Shown here one piece after another: positions 16,738-24,350 of a DNA stretch of 42,906 bases. Under the pieces are notes generated by a model that saw only the letters and a list, made by a program, of their open reading frames with translations, made no database searches and was not told the origin of the DNA. Source of the DNA: Polaromonas sp. 39-63-25 (lineage in GTDB: Bacteria > Pseudomonadota > Gammaproteobacteria > Burkholderiales > Burkholderiaceae_C); the NCBI RefSeq assembly GCF_002278925.1, contig NZ_NCJH01000026.1:1-42906 (forward strand). The letters are read 5' to 3'. Every line of letters begins with the position of its first letter. Position 1 is the stretch's first letter. Made by a program: the position numbers and the translations under genes.

Positions 16738-17936
16738 GGCAGTTCAATGCCTTGTGGCACTTCCACCGGCTTGTCCAGCACGTAGACAGTTCCATGTAAA
16801 AGCGCAATATGTTCGTTATCACGCGCACGTGTGATTTGAACCTGATAGCTGCCGATTTTTCGCGATCGTGACACTTCTTGCGCATGGGCCACAAGCCACT
16901 CGCCCTCTTCAACCGCAGTTGAGATGCTCAATTGTCCATCGACTAGGGTGGCTATCCTTCCGTACGAATTGCAGGCTAGACCGAGTGCCATATCGCCCAA
17001 TGCAAACAGCGCTCCTCCATGGCATCGATTGTTGAAATTCATGTGAATTCGCTGCGTCTTCATTCGAAGTGTGGTGCTGCCCTTTGACGCGGAGACAAGT
17101 TCAATGCCGAGCAACTGGGCCATGTTGTCGCCCTCGATGCACTGGGAAACCAGGTTGTAAGCTGTCCTAGCGCCACCTTCCGCGTGGCGACGCCCGCGTT
17201 CACTTCGGGCATCAAGCCAATCAACCAGCGCATCTGTTCCTTCTTCACTTGGAGCAGACACGCATTTGACTTCTATCGCCGCACCCTTTGATCGCCTCAG
17301 AGACAACATGGCAAGTAGCTCGGATTCGGTCTTGCGTGCGTCAGGTAGATCAGCCTTAGTCACTACAAAAACATCCGCGATTTCCAGCATGCCTGCTTTT
17401 ATCGCTTGCACGTCATCTCCGAGTCCAGGTGGACAAACCACGACACGTGTGTCTGCAAAGCGTGTAATTTCTACCTCCGATTGGCCCGCGCCTACAGTCT
17501 CGACGATCACGACATCGAAGCCGGCCGCATCGAAGAGGTCGATCACATCGCCGGCGGAAACGGAGAGACCACCGAGATGGCCGCGAGAAGCCAACGACCG
17601 GATGAATACACCTTCATCACTTTGACGTTCACCCATGCGAATGCGGTCCCCAAGGACTGCTCCTCCAGTAAATGGGCTTGAGGGGTCGATAGCGACTACT
17701 GCGACAGTTCTCCCCTTTTTTCTCAACCCTTTTATCAGCACAGATACCAGAGTGGACTTCCCGCCACCTGGTGGCCCCGTCACGCCGATCACGTGCGCAC
17801 GTCCCTGAGATTTCGCGATGGCGCGGCGCACCTCGTATGCTGTCTCGCCGCCGTTCTCCAGCGCACTTATCGCTTGCGCGATTGATCGGCGATCGCCTCC
17901 CATTGCTTTCTGAATGTTCATGTTGCTCATATCCAT
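16734..17936 (-). CDS. MeaB-type G-protein chaperone fused to a PaaI-like hotdog thioesterase
   Basis: The protein has 400 residues in two parts. Residues 1 to about 255 are a MeaB/ArgK GTPase with P-loop GPPGGGKS at 54-61, IDPSSPFTGGAVLGDRIRM, switch region ETVGAGQSE near 146-154, and TKAD at 193-196. MeaB proteins gate cofactor loading and protect B12-dependent acyl-CoA mutases. Residues about 262-395 are a hotdog-fold domain with CHGGALFALGDMALGLACNS at 305-324, the PaaI-type active-site region; such enzymes hydrolyse acyl-CoA. The usual C-terminal MeaB dimerisation arm seems replaced by it. The ATG at 17936 overlaps the mutase stop as TGATG, so it is translationally coupled. The fusion is in a single intact frame. 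Confidence 0.9.
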   Translation of the reverse strand: MDMSNMNIQKAMGGDRRSIAQAISALENGGETAYEVRRAIAKSQGRAHVIGVTGPPGGGKSTLVSVLIKGLRKKGRTVAVVAIDPSSPFTGGAVLGDRIRMGERQSDEGVFIRSLASRGHLGGLSVSAGDVIDLFDAAGFDVVIVETVGAGQSEVEITRFADTRVVVCPPGLGDDVQAIKAGMLEIADVFVVTKADLPDARKTESELLAMLSLRRSKGAAIEVKCVSAPSEEGTDALVDWLDARSERGRRHAEGGARTAYNLVSQCIEGDNMAQLLGIELVSASKGSTTLRMKTQRIHMNFNNRCHGGALFALGDMALGLACNSYGRIATLVDGQLSISTAVEEGEWLVAHAQEVSRSRKIGSYQVQITRARDNEHIALLHGTVYVLDKPVEVPQGIELP

Positions 17937-19597
17937 CAGACCACAGTAAGAGGTTGCCCGAAACCCATTTCTCTCCGAAGAGTGCCGCATATCTCTCCGT
18001 GGGTTGCACCAACTTCGGCGGCCGCAACAACGTGTTCAAACACATTGGACTTGATATTGTTTGCCGATTTGGCTAGTGCACTAATAGCCTTTTCCACATC
18101 GTCTTTGGAACGAGATTTCTTGAAGTCGGCAAGACGCCGCAAGTACGACTTCATGCGCTCTGCATCGGGGTATTCCAGCGACGGATAAGTAACAGGATCT
18201 TCCTCGACTTGGTAGGCGTTGACACCCACAATGGTCTGTTCACCAGCATCTACCTTCCTCTGGAATGCCAACGCAGACTCACCAATCATTCGCTGAACGA
18301 TTCCCTTTTCGACTGCTTGGTACATGCCGCCTGCTTCGTCAATCATTGAGATTATCTCGTTAATCTTCATCTCAATGTCGTCGGTTAGCGACTCTACGTA
18401 ATACGAGCCTCCTAACGGATCGATGACGTCTGTCAGATGCGCCTCTTCCCGCAGGATATTCTGCGTAGCGACCGCGATCCGGGCTGCTTCAGCGGTGGGT
18501 GTTGAGAACGCCTCGTCGTAGCCGTCCGTGTGGAGAGACTGCAGGCCACCGAAGATTCCAGCCATTGCTTGTGCCGTGACTCGAGCAACGTTGTTAAGCG
18601 GCTGCTGTCGTGTTAGGTCTACGCCCGAGGTTTGCCCATGGAACTTGAAGCGCCAGGAGCGTGGGTCCTTGGCGCCGAAGCGATCTCTACATAGTCGAGC
18701 CCAAACTCGTCGGCCGGCTCGAAATTTGGCTACTTCCTCAAAGAAACTGATAGAAATGTCGAAAAAGAAGGTGAAACGCGGAAGAAACTGGTCTGGGTCC
18801 ATGCCGGCTGCGATGCAGTCTTCAGCGTACTGGATACCTGAGCAGAGCGTGAAGGCCATAGCTTCAGCCGGGGTTGCGCCTGCTTGCTGCATGTGTTGCC
18901 CGACGATCGATAGTGGGTTCCATCCCGGCACATGCTTATTCACGAAAGCAATGTGGTCCACGATCACCCGGCGCGCGCCCTGTAACGCCAGGCGAAAGAA
19001 CATGTGATTGGCTACGAAATGCGAAATGCAGTCGCTCTGATTTGAGGTGCCGGTGATCTTGGACCAAGGTACCCCACGTCTCTTGGCCACACCCAATTCA
19101 AAGGCGAGCAAAGTGAAAGGTGACGGGTCATTCATTGCAGTGGATAGGTCGCCAATGGGGACACCGTCCAGTGCGACACCCATGTCTTCCACATGATTAA
19201 TGACTGTTCCACAAGTACCAAGGAGCTCCGACGGCACTTCGTCAGCGTCGTAGCCTCGAAACACTGAGTTGCAGGGAATGAGCGACAGGGCGGACGCGCC
19301 CAATTCGAGAATTTCCTTGACCCGGAGGTTGTAATCCTCGGGCACTCCCAGCCCGATGAGCTGGCGCTGGGACCAACTACGGCCCCGGTACATGGTGGCA
19401 TAGATGCCACGGGTATATGGGTACTGCCCGGGGTAACCCAGCGTTTCCTCGTACTGCGTACCTTTTGTATCTTGCGGCGTATATAGGGGCCTTATGCCAA
19501 CCCCTGATCGGTTGTAAATAGTTGTTGCGCCCACTACGCTCTTGGCGAAATCGGCTTCCCAGCGAGCTTGCCCCTTGGAAGTTTGCTCTTTGTTCAT
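17936..19597 (-). CDS. B12-dependent acyl-CoA mutase, large catalytic subunit (not a methylmalonyl-CoA mutase by active-site residues)
   Basis: The 553-residue subunit is the TIM-barrel half of a two-subunit adenosylcobalamin mutase, without its own B12 domain. Conserved parts include [13 protein letters not shown] near 63-75, the [10 protein letters not shown] segment with His235 (His244 of Propionibacterium methylmalonyl-CoA mutase), and the [10 protein letters not shown] segment. The residue matching Tyr89 is Leu80, and the one matching Arg207 is Ala196 or Asn197 depending on one gap, so the carboxylate-binding pair of methylmalonyl-CoA mutase is missing. The Asp117 of 2-hydroxyisobutyryl-CoA mutase is also absent (IPCNSVF instead). 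With isovaleryl-CoA dehydrogenase nearby, pivalyl-CoA/isovaleryl-CoA mutase is a serious candidate. The ATG at 19597 overlaps the small-subunit stop and has AAGGAG upstream. Confidence 0.92.
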   Translation of the reverse strand: MNKEQTSKGQARWEADFAKSVVGATTIYNRSGVGIRPLYTPQDTKGTQYEETLGYPGQYPYTRGIYATMYRGRSWSQRQLIGLGVPEDYNLRVKEILELGASALSLIPCNSVFRGYDADEVPSELLGTCGTVINHVEDMGVALDGVPIGDLSTAMNDPSPFTLLAFELGVAKRRGVPWSKITGTSNQSDCISHFVANHMFFRLALQGARRVIVDHIAFVNKHVPGWNPLSIVGQHMQQAGATPAEAMAFTLCSGIQYAEDCIAAGMDPDQFLPRFTFFFDISISFFEEVAKFRAGRRVWARLCRDRFGAKDPRSWRFKFHGQTSGVDLTRQQPLNNVARVTAQAMAGIFGGLQSLHTDGYDEAFSTPTAEAARIAVATQNILREEAHLTDVIDPLGGSYYVESLTDDIEMKINEIISMIDEAGGMYQAVEKGIVQRMIGESALAFQRKVDAGEQTIVGVNAYQVEEDPVTYPSLEYPDAERMKSYLRRLADFKKSRSKDDVEKAISALAKSANNIKSNVFEHVVAAAEVGATHGEICGTLRREMGFGQPLTVV

Positions 19598-20016
19598 AGT
19601 GACGCTCCTTGCAATGTACGGCGCTTCTCACATAGTGATCGCACCGAAAGAACGACATCGTCCAAAGATGTGCCAGGATGAAATACCTGCGCTACACCGC
19701 ATTCCAGAAGCATCTTTTCGTCTTTTGCGGGAACGATACCGCCAACGATAACCTGTACATCGGACAGTCCAGCCTCGCGAAGCGCAGCAAGCAGCTTTGG
19801 CACTATTAGGTGATCTGTTGCCAGCGATGAAATGCCTATAACGTCTGCATCCTCTTCCATAGTGAGTTTGACGACCGTCGGTATCTCTTGCCACGGCGGG
19901 GTGTAAATCACTTCCATTCCTGCATCGCGGAGACATGCAGCGATCACCCTGCTACCCCGGTCATGCCCATCAAATCCAATTTTCGTCACGATCACCCTCG
20001 GTGGACGTTCAGCCAT
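19594..20016 (-). CDS. B12-dependent acyl-CoA mutase, small cobalamin-binding subunit
   Basis: The 140-residue protein is a stand-alone B12-binding domain. It has the DxHxxG motif as DGHDRG at 16-21, with His18 the expected lower cobalt ligand. It also has the ISSLATDH segment and [11 protein letters not shown] near residues 89-99, which hold the nucleotide tail of the cofactor. It pairs with the large subunit encoded directly downstream, whose ATG overlaps its TGA in an ATGA. It is the first gene of the mutase operon. The ATG at 20016 follows AAGGAA. A two-gene alpha/beta arrangement is known for isobutyryl-, 2-hydroxyisobutyryl- and pivalyl-CoA mutases and archaeal methylmalonyl-CoA mutases. 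Confidence 0.95.
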   Translation of the reverse strand: MAERPPRVIVTKIGFDGHDRGSRVIAACLRDAGMEVIYTPPWQEIPTVVKLTMEEDADVIGISSLATDHLIVPKLLAALREAGLSDVQVIVGGIVPAKDEKMLLECGVAQVFHPGTSLDDVVLSVRSLCEKRRTLQGASL

Positions 20017-20227
20017 TTCGTAATTCCTTTTCTAGCCCCCACAAACCTTCGCTCGAGGACGCGTGGGGAGTCGCGACCTTCGGGGTGGAACCATTTCATT
20101 GCCCAGCTGTATGGCCCGCGGAGAACATCCATTTCAGAACCCCCCAGCAGGCGGCAAGAATGCAAGTCAGGTGACTCACGTGCAGGCGTTGAACATGGGC
20201 TTTCACTTGTGTACAAGAAAGTGGATC

Positions 20228-20256
20228 ATTATTCCAAGCAAGCGCTCGCTTGTCTA
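20228..20256 (-). promoter_or_regulatory. Mutase operon promoter with operator palindrome inside the spacer
   Basis: On the minus strand a -35 TAGACA (20251-20256) and a -10 AATAAT (20228-20233) are separated by exactly 17 bases. That spacer is filled by a near-perfect palindrome at 20235-20252, CAAGCAAGC and GCTCGCTTG, with a single pair of mismatched positions. A bound protein would block RNA polymerase, so repression is the likely mode. A second short palindrome, CTTGT-GT-ACAAG, lies just downstream at 20206-20217. The leader to the first ATG is about 200 bases. I saw no B12-box and no cobalamin riboswitch in it. Confidence 0.75.
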
Positions 20257-20640
20257 CTCAATTTTTTCTGCGACCCTTCATGGGGTCTGGGGAAGTGAAA
20301 TCTTTCAGGATGAATCTCTTTGCTGTGGGAGGTCGGTGGCGGGCGCTGGCGACGGGGCAGCGACCGGGGGCCGTTTTCGCTGGAACAGGGAGAGCATGCG
20401 GGTGTCCTCTGGGGGGCCGGCCGGGAGGCCTTTTCGCCTTTTCGAGGTAGGGCCTTTCCCCTTGCACCCCATTCCCTTGCCGTTTCGGCCCTTTGGCCTT
20501 TAACCGTTTCGGTATAGCCGGGCCTGGGTTGCGTCTCCAGCGTCAATGTGGAACCCGCACGAATGGATTGGACGGAGACCTGGCGCTGGCCCCTGCCTAT
20601 GCTGCGGGGACGCTACCCCCGGCAGGTAGGCTCTCGCTCA
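20257..20640. other. Gene-free junction between the catabolic island and the ICE module
   Basis: No gene is supported here. G+C rises sharply from about 20310 onward, with G-rich and C-rich runs, e.g. GGGGGGCCGGCCGGGAGGCC at 20412-20431. This is unlike the mutase side and like the conjugation block, so the join of the two DNAs probably falls around 20280-20310. No direct repeat, tRNA gene or IS end that would define the join was recognised. Confidence 0.5.
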
Positions 20641-20650
20641 GGCGACTAAG

Positions 20651-20679
20651 TTGACAAATGCGACAAGGGCGACTAGAGT
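20651..20679 (+). promoter_or_regulatory. Promoter of the RES toxin-antitoxin pair, with direct repeats
   Basis: TTGACA at 20651-20656 and TAGAGT at 20674-20679 are spaced by 17 bases. The octamer GGCGACTA occurs at 20641-20648 and again at 20669-20676, flanking the -35 and overlapping the -10. This is the position expected for autoregulation by the antitoxin. Confidence 0.7.
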
Positions 20680-20712
20680 GAATCCTGTCTCAAACCTGCT
20701 TGGGAGATGACC

Positions 20713-21339
20713 ATGCCCACCGCCATTGAATTCATTGCCGATCGTCTGCCGCGCGTCACCGTGGAGGACGTGCGCCGTTTCGCGGATACCGTTGAAATCC
20801 GGGATGCGCCGGCTTTCGCGGCCGAGTTGCAGGCGTTCATTCACGAGCGCGTGGAGGCGGTAAAACTGCCAGCCAACCTCGAAGGCGAAACGGTGGAGCA
20901 GGCCCTGGCGCGCAAGGCGGCCGCGCTGCGCACCGAAACGCGCTGGACCCCGACTGAAACCGACGTCCAGCGAGGCCGCGCCGTGTTGCTGGAATCCTTC
21001 AACCAGCCGCACAACCTGCCGATCCCCGAGTACGCCAAGCTGGCGGACAAGTCGCGCCAGCAGATCTACAAGGACATCCTCGCGCGCCGGCTGCTGGCGC
21101 TGAATGTGGGGCCGCGCGGCCAGAAGCTGCCCGACTGGCAGCTCGACCCGGTGAAGCAGCAGTTGACCCAAACCGTGCTTCAAGAGGTCGAGGGCATCGA
21201 CCACTGGACGATCTACCGCGCACTATCCGAACCGCTCGAAGGCTTGGGCGGACGCTCGCCGGTGGATGCGGTGACGCATGGCACGATCGATGACGTGGCC
21301 GAAGCGGTGTTCAACGTGCTGGGCGTCCAGGTGCATTGA
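20713..21339 (+). CDS. Xre/MbcA/ParS-type antitoxin of a RES toxin-antitoxin pair
   Basis: The protein has 208 residues. The middle contains a likely DNA-binding helical region (IPEYAKLADKSRQQIYKDILARRLLALNVG, about 101-130). The C-terminus, ALSEPLEGLGGRSPVDAVTHGTIDDVAEAVFNVLG, has the pattern of the DUF2384 toxin-binding domain, in which a product L-x-G-x-SP is followed by a short helix pair. It precedes the RES-domain gene by 12 bases, the standard order for RES/Xre pairs. I chose the second ATG at 20713 because the GGGAGA at 20702-20707 is well spaced for it and overlaps the ATG at 20707. It would neutralise the toxin and repress the pair. Confidence 0.8.
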   Translation: MPTAIEFIADRLPRVTVEDVRRFADTVEIRDAPAFAAELQAFIHERVEAVKLPANLEGETVEQALARKAAALRTETRWTPTETDVQRGRAVLLESFNQPHNLPIPEYAKLADKSRQQIYKDILARRLLALNVGPRGQKLPDWQLDPVKQQLTQTVLQEVEGIDHWTIYRALSEPLEGLGGRSPVDAVTHGTIDDVAEAVFNVLGVQVH

Positions 21340-21351
21340 GGCAAGACCGCC

Positions 21352-21984
21352 ATGAGCCGCGAACTGCCCTTGTTCTTGATCGATGCGGGTGAACTGCTCC
21401 AGCATGTGAGCCGCGTCGTCTATCGGGGCAGCCCGCTGTACTATGGCCGCAGCGGCACCAATCGCTACGACGACCCGGCGCGGACCTACGGCGTGCTCTA
21501 CCTGGGCCGCGACCTGTCCACGGCGCTGATGGAGTCGGTGTTTCACAAGCACCAGTGGCTGGCGGACGAGAAGCGCTCGATTGCGCTGAAGGAAGTCGAG
21601 AGCCGGCTCGTGCGGGCCGTGGGGGTCCTGGACGACGTGCGCTTGGCCGATCTCACGGCCGAGGGTGTCATGGCGGGTTACTTCGGCCTGAACCTGGAAC
21701 AGTTGGCCAGCCGCGACTACACGCACACGCAGCAGGTGTCCGCCCAGGTGCATGCGATGCTCGGCGATGATGGCCAGCCGCTGTTCGACGGGGTGCTCTA
21801 TCCGTCGCGCAACAACTATCCCGCCAAGAGCATCGCCCTGTTCGAGCGTGCGGCAGCAAGAGTCGGCGTTGTCGATGACATCGACCTGGTGGACCATGTG
21901 GACTGGCCGCGCTTCGTTGCCACGTATCGCGTCGGCGTGGAGCCTGATCCCGGGCCGGTGGAACCGGATGACGAAGCGTCCTGA
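21352..21984 (+). CDS. RES-domain toxin
   Basis: The 210-residue protein carries the RES fold, named for conserved Arg, Glu and Ser. Candidates here are Arg25 (VYRGSPLYYG), Glu61 (ALMESVFH) and Ser152 (LYPSRNN), with the LYLGRDLSTALMES segment typical of the family. RES toxins degrade NAD+ and arrest growth unless bound by their antitoxin. The C-terminal tail is acidic and Pro-rich. Spacing of 12 bases from the antitoxin gene indicates co-translation. The pair lies next to the ICE transfer genes and would stabilise the element by killing cells that lose it; that role is inferred from known toxin-antitoxin behaviour. Confidence 0.85.
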   Translation: MSRELPLFLIDAGELLQHVSRVVYRGSPLYYGRSGTNRYDDPARTYGVLYLGRDLSTALMESVFHKHQWLADEKRSIALKEVESRLVRAVGVLDDVRLADLTAEGVMAGYFGLNLEQLASRDYTHTQQVSAQVHAMLGDDGQPLFDGVLYPSRNNYPAKSIALFERAAARVGVVDDIDLVDHVDWPRFVATYRVGVEPDPGPVEPDDEAS

Positions 21985-22068
21985 AGCGGCAAGAGAGCAC
22001 ATTGAAGCCCCAAACAGAATGAAATGGACCAAACTGGAATAGGCATCCCTCTGTAGCAGGAGACGACC

Positions 22069-22434
22069 ATGAACACCACGACCCGCATCAGCACCGCAGA
22101 ACGCCTCGGCCGCACCTTTGGCCGCGGATGGCGCGCCTACGCGCGCGGCGAACGTCGGGCGTCGAACTGGTTGGTGTCCAAGGGGGTGCCGGCGGCCGTT
22201 GCCACCGCGCTCGTGTGGGTGGTCAAGCTGTCTGTGGTGGGATTGCTGCTCTACGTTGCTTTTTGGTTCGCACTCGTGTTGTTGGGCGTCGTGGCGGCGG
22301 CGTGGGCTGCTGCTGCCAATACCTCTGACGAGGACGAGTGGCCTTTCACCGATCTCACAGAACTGCGCAAGACACCGGGCTACGATCCCAATCTGTACAA
22401 CGATACGTCGCACGAGTTGTACACCGACGACTGA
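22069..22434 (+). CDS. DUF3742 family ICE-associated membrane protein
   Basis: This 121-residue protein has one long hydrophobic segment or hairpin at about 46-82 (AVATALVWVVKLSVVGLLLYVAFWFALVLLGVVAAAW). A basic N-terminus with RTFGRGWRAYARGERR precedes it, and an acidic tail with WPFTDLTELRKTPGYDPNLYND follows. I recognise the pattern as DUF3742, a protein of unknown role found beside the TraG-N gene in PAGI-2/ICEclc-type elements. The ATG at 22069 follows AGGAGA. It converges on the conjugation operon, with only 11 bases between the two stop codons. Confidence 0.85.
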   Translation: MNTTTRISTAERLGRTFGRGWRAYARGERRASNWLVSKGVPAAVATALVWVVKLSVVGLLLYVAFWFALVLLGVVAAAWAAAANTSDEDEWPFTDLTELRKTPGYDPNLYNDTSHELYTDD

Positions 22435-22445
22435 CGGACTCCGGG

Positions 22446-23966
22446 CTACTTCAGCTTGCCTCCCGTGAGTGCCCCAGGCCCCTTGCCCCCGGCTTGGCCG
22501 GCGCTCTTGCTGCCGTCCGACAACCCCTGAATGGCATGTCCCGCCCGAATTCCAACCCAGGTCAGGCTTGCCAGCCAGAATCCTGGCAGCACCAGGAACA
22601 TCGTGCCCGCGACGAACATCAAGAGCATGTCGCCGAACGCGTTGTTCAGCCCCACCAGTGGATCGAAGTTGGCGTGTGGCCGGTTCCAGCCGAAGCCCCA
22701 GCCATAAAGCGCATCGAGGATGGTGCTGTCGATCCAGCGCGCGAGCTGGAACCAGAAATCGACGAAGAACAGCGCGAACTGCACGACGCTCACGGTAACG
22801 ACCGTCTTCAAGTCATAGGTGCCCACAACCAGCACCAGCGGGATGCAGATGACCAGCGCCATCTTGAGCAAGCCGAGCACCATGGGCAGCGCTTGGCGCA
22901 CCACGTCCATGGCGGGAAACGCGGCAATCGCGCCGACAGCCATGCCGACGTCGCCCGTGGCCCGCGTCACGATGTTTGGCAGGGTCTTGTCGATTTGGCC
23001 GCCGTAGTCCGTATAGACGTTGCCCTGGTTCAGTTTCTGCTGCCGCGGCGAGGCGATGGTGCGGATTACCGAGTCGTCCACCTCGGCTCGGCTCAGAAAG
23101 CCGGCCCAGCCCGCCAGGCGATTCAGCAGGCTTGGGTCTACCTGCCCCAGCAGGCGTGCGCGCAGGCCATTGCTGCCATCGGCCCACCACTGCCTGCAGG
23201 ACGGATAGCCGCCACCGCTGGCCACCTGCGCAAGCCCGGCATCACGGTTGCTGTCGTAGGGCCAGTCATCGCGTGGTGTGCTGGAGCGATAGCTGTCGTA
23301 GTAGCCGCCGGTGTCCGTGAAGAAGCGCGAGCCGATCCAGGTCACGTCGTGCATTTGTGTCTCATCGAGGTCCGGGCGCTGCATGAAGAGCTTGGCGCGT
23401 GCCGGTCCGTAGCAGTCCCGCGAGAAATCCGCCACTTCCTGAGCCAATACCGGGTCGTCGATGCGCGTCGCGTCGATCTCCATGCGCATCTGCCGCAAGT
23501 CGGTGCCGCAGGGAATCGCCGCCACAGAGGCACCGGTCACTGCTCGCGAGAGTGTGTGCATAAAGGCCCACCAGACGGGCACCTTCGCCGACTGGTTGTT
23601 GATAGTGCTGAAGGACTGCGACCAGCCGGTATCGGTGGGCTGCGGCACGCTGACTTGGCATTGGGCCGAGCGCGAGCTGTCGTAGCGGATGGTGTTGAGA
23701 TCCACGTCGATGAATGGGATGCCGGCGAACATCACCACCACGATGGCGACGAACACCCGGTTCTCAATGCGCGCAGCCGAGAGCACGCCCTTGTTGCCTT
23801 CGTCGGCGCCCTCCGCACGGGCCTTCAGCCATTCCTGCACGATGATGGCAATGAAAGGCAGCGCGAATACGCCGCTCGCCACCAGCAGGGCCCAGATGCC
23901 GTTATGGACGATCCACGACACCAGCGTCAGGTAGTACTCCAAGTAGTCGGTGGTGAAAAGCGTCAT
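22446..23966 (-). CDS. Conjugal transfer protein with TraG N-terminal-like domain
   Basis: The 506-residue inner-membrane protein has hydrophobic segments near residues 12-45 and 70-85 and several from about 330 to 480. A large soluble loop between them contains many Trp, Tyr and Cys residues. This matches the TraG-N type proteins at the end of the transfer module in ICEs of this class, thought to act in mating-pair stabilisation and perhaps entry exclusion. It is the last gene of the minus-strand operon. The tail is Gly/Lys-rich. The start at 23966 gives MTLFTTDYLEYYLTL, typical of the family. Confidence 0.88.
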   Translation of the reverse strand: MTLFTTDYLEYYLTLVSWIVHNGIWALLVASGVFALPFIAIIVQEWLKARAEGADEGNKGVLSAARIENRVFVAIVVVMFAGIPFIDVDLNTIRYDSSRSAQCQVSVPQPTDTGWSQSFSTINNQSAKVPVWWAFMHTLSRAVTGASVAAIPCGTDLRQMRMEIDATRIDDPVLAQEVADFSRDCYGPARAKLFMQRPDLDETQMHDVTWIGSRFFTDTGGYYDSYRSSTPRDDWPYDSNRDAGLAQVASGGGYPSCRQWWADGSNGLRARLLGQVDPSLLNRLAGWAGFLSRAEVDDSVIRTIASPRQQKLNQGNVYTDYGGQIDKTLPNIVTRATGDVGMAVGAIAAFPAMDVVRQALPMVLGLLKMALVICIPLVLVVGTYDLKTVVTVSVVQFALFFVDFWFQLARWIDSTILDALYGWGFGWNRPHANFDPLVGLNNAFGDMLLMFVAGTMFLVLPGFWLASLTWVGIRAGHAIQGLSDGSKSAGQAGGKGPGALTGGKLK

Positions 23967-23978
23967 GTCCTCGCCCCT

Positions 23979-24350
23979 TCAAGCGGCCTGCATCAACAGG
24001 CTGGCTTCCAGCGCCACAATGGCGGCGACGCCGGCGATCTCGCTGCGCAGCAGGCGCCGTCGCGCCTGCCTATCAGCCCCGCGTTGGGCCTCACGCGCCA
24101 GCAGCCGGCGGCGCATCCAGACCCAGCCGTAGGCTGTCGCGCCGTACAGGCACATCCGCCACACTAGAAAGTAGCCTGCCGTGGCCGCCAGCCACCGCTC
24201 CCAGTTGGCAACGCTGCCGACGAGATAAATGCCGACGATGTTGGCGCCCACAGCGGCGGCAACGAGCAACACCGTCCACAGCAGCGCCTTCATCGCGCGC
24301 CGGTTGAACAGCCAGCGCGGGCGCAGCCAGCTGGCACGCGACGGGTTCAT
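23979..24350 (-). CDS. Small ICE-associated membrane protein, unknown function
   Basis: The 123-residue protein has about three hydrophobic segments (LLWTVLLVAAAVGANIVGIYLVG, WLAATAGYFLVWRMCLYGATAYG, and a C-terminal IAGVAAIVALEASLLM) with an Arg-rich stretch before the last. The ATG at 24350 overlaps the stop of the PFL_4711-type gene in an ATGA, so it is co-translated. A membrane protein of this size commonly sits here between PFL_4711 and TraG-N in related elements. No function is known to me. A much longer frame upstream in the same phase is a shadow of the previous gene. Confidence 0.75.
   Translation of the reverse strand: MNPSRASWLRPRWLFNRRAMKALLWTVLLVAAAVGANIVGIYLVGSVANWERWLAATAGYFLVWRMCLYGATAYGWVWMRRRLLAREAQRGADRQARRRLLRSEIAGVAAIVALEASLLMQAA

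Noticed and set aside
17936-20016. Assignment of the mutase as methylmalonyl-CoA or 2-hydroxyisobutyryl-CoA mutase.
   Set aside because: The Tyr89/Arg207 pair of the former and the Asp117 of the latter are not found at the aligned positions.
20017-20234. A cobalamin riboswitch in the leader of the mutase operon.
   Set aside because: No B12-box sequence or suitable stem array could be found; a palindrome in the promoter explains regulation better.
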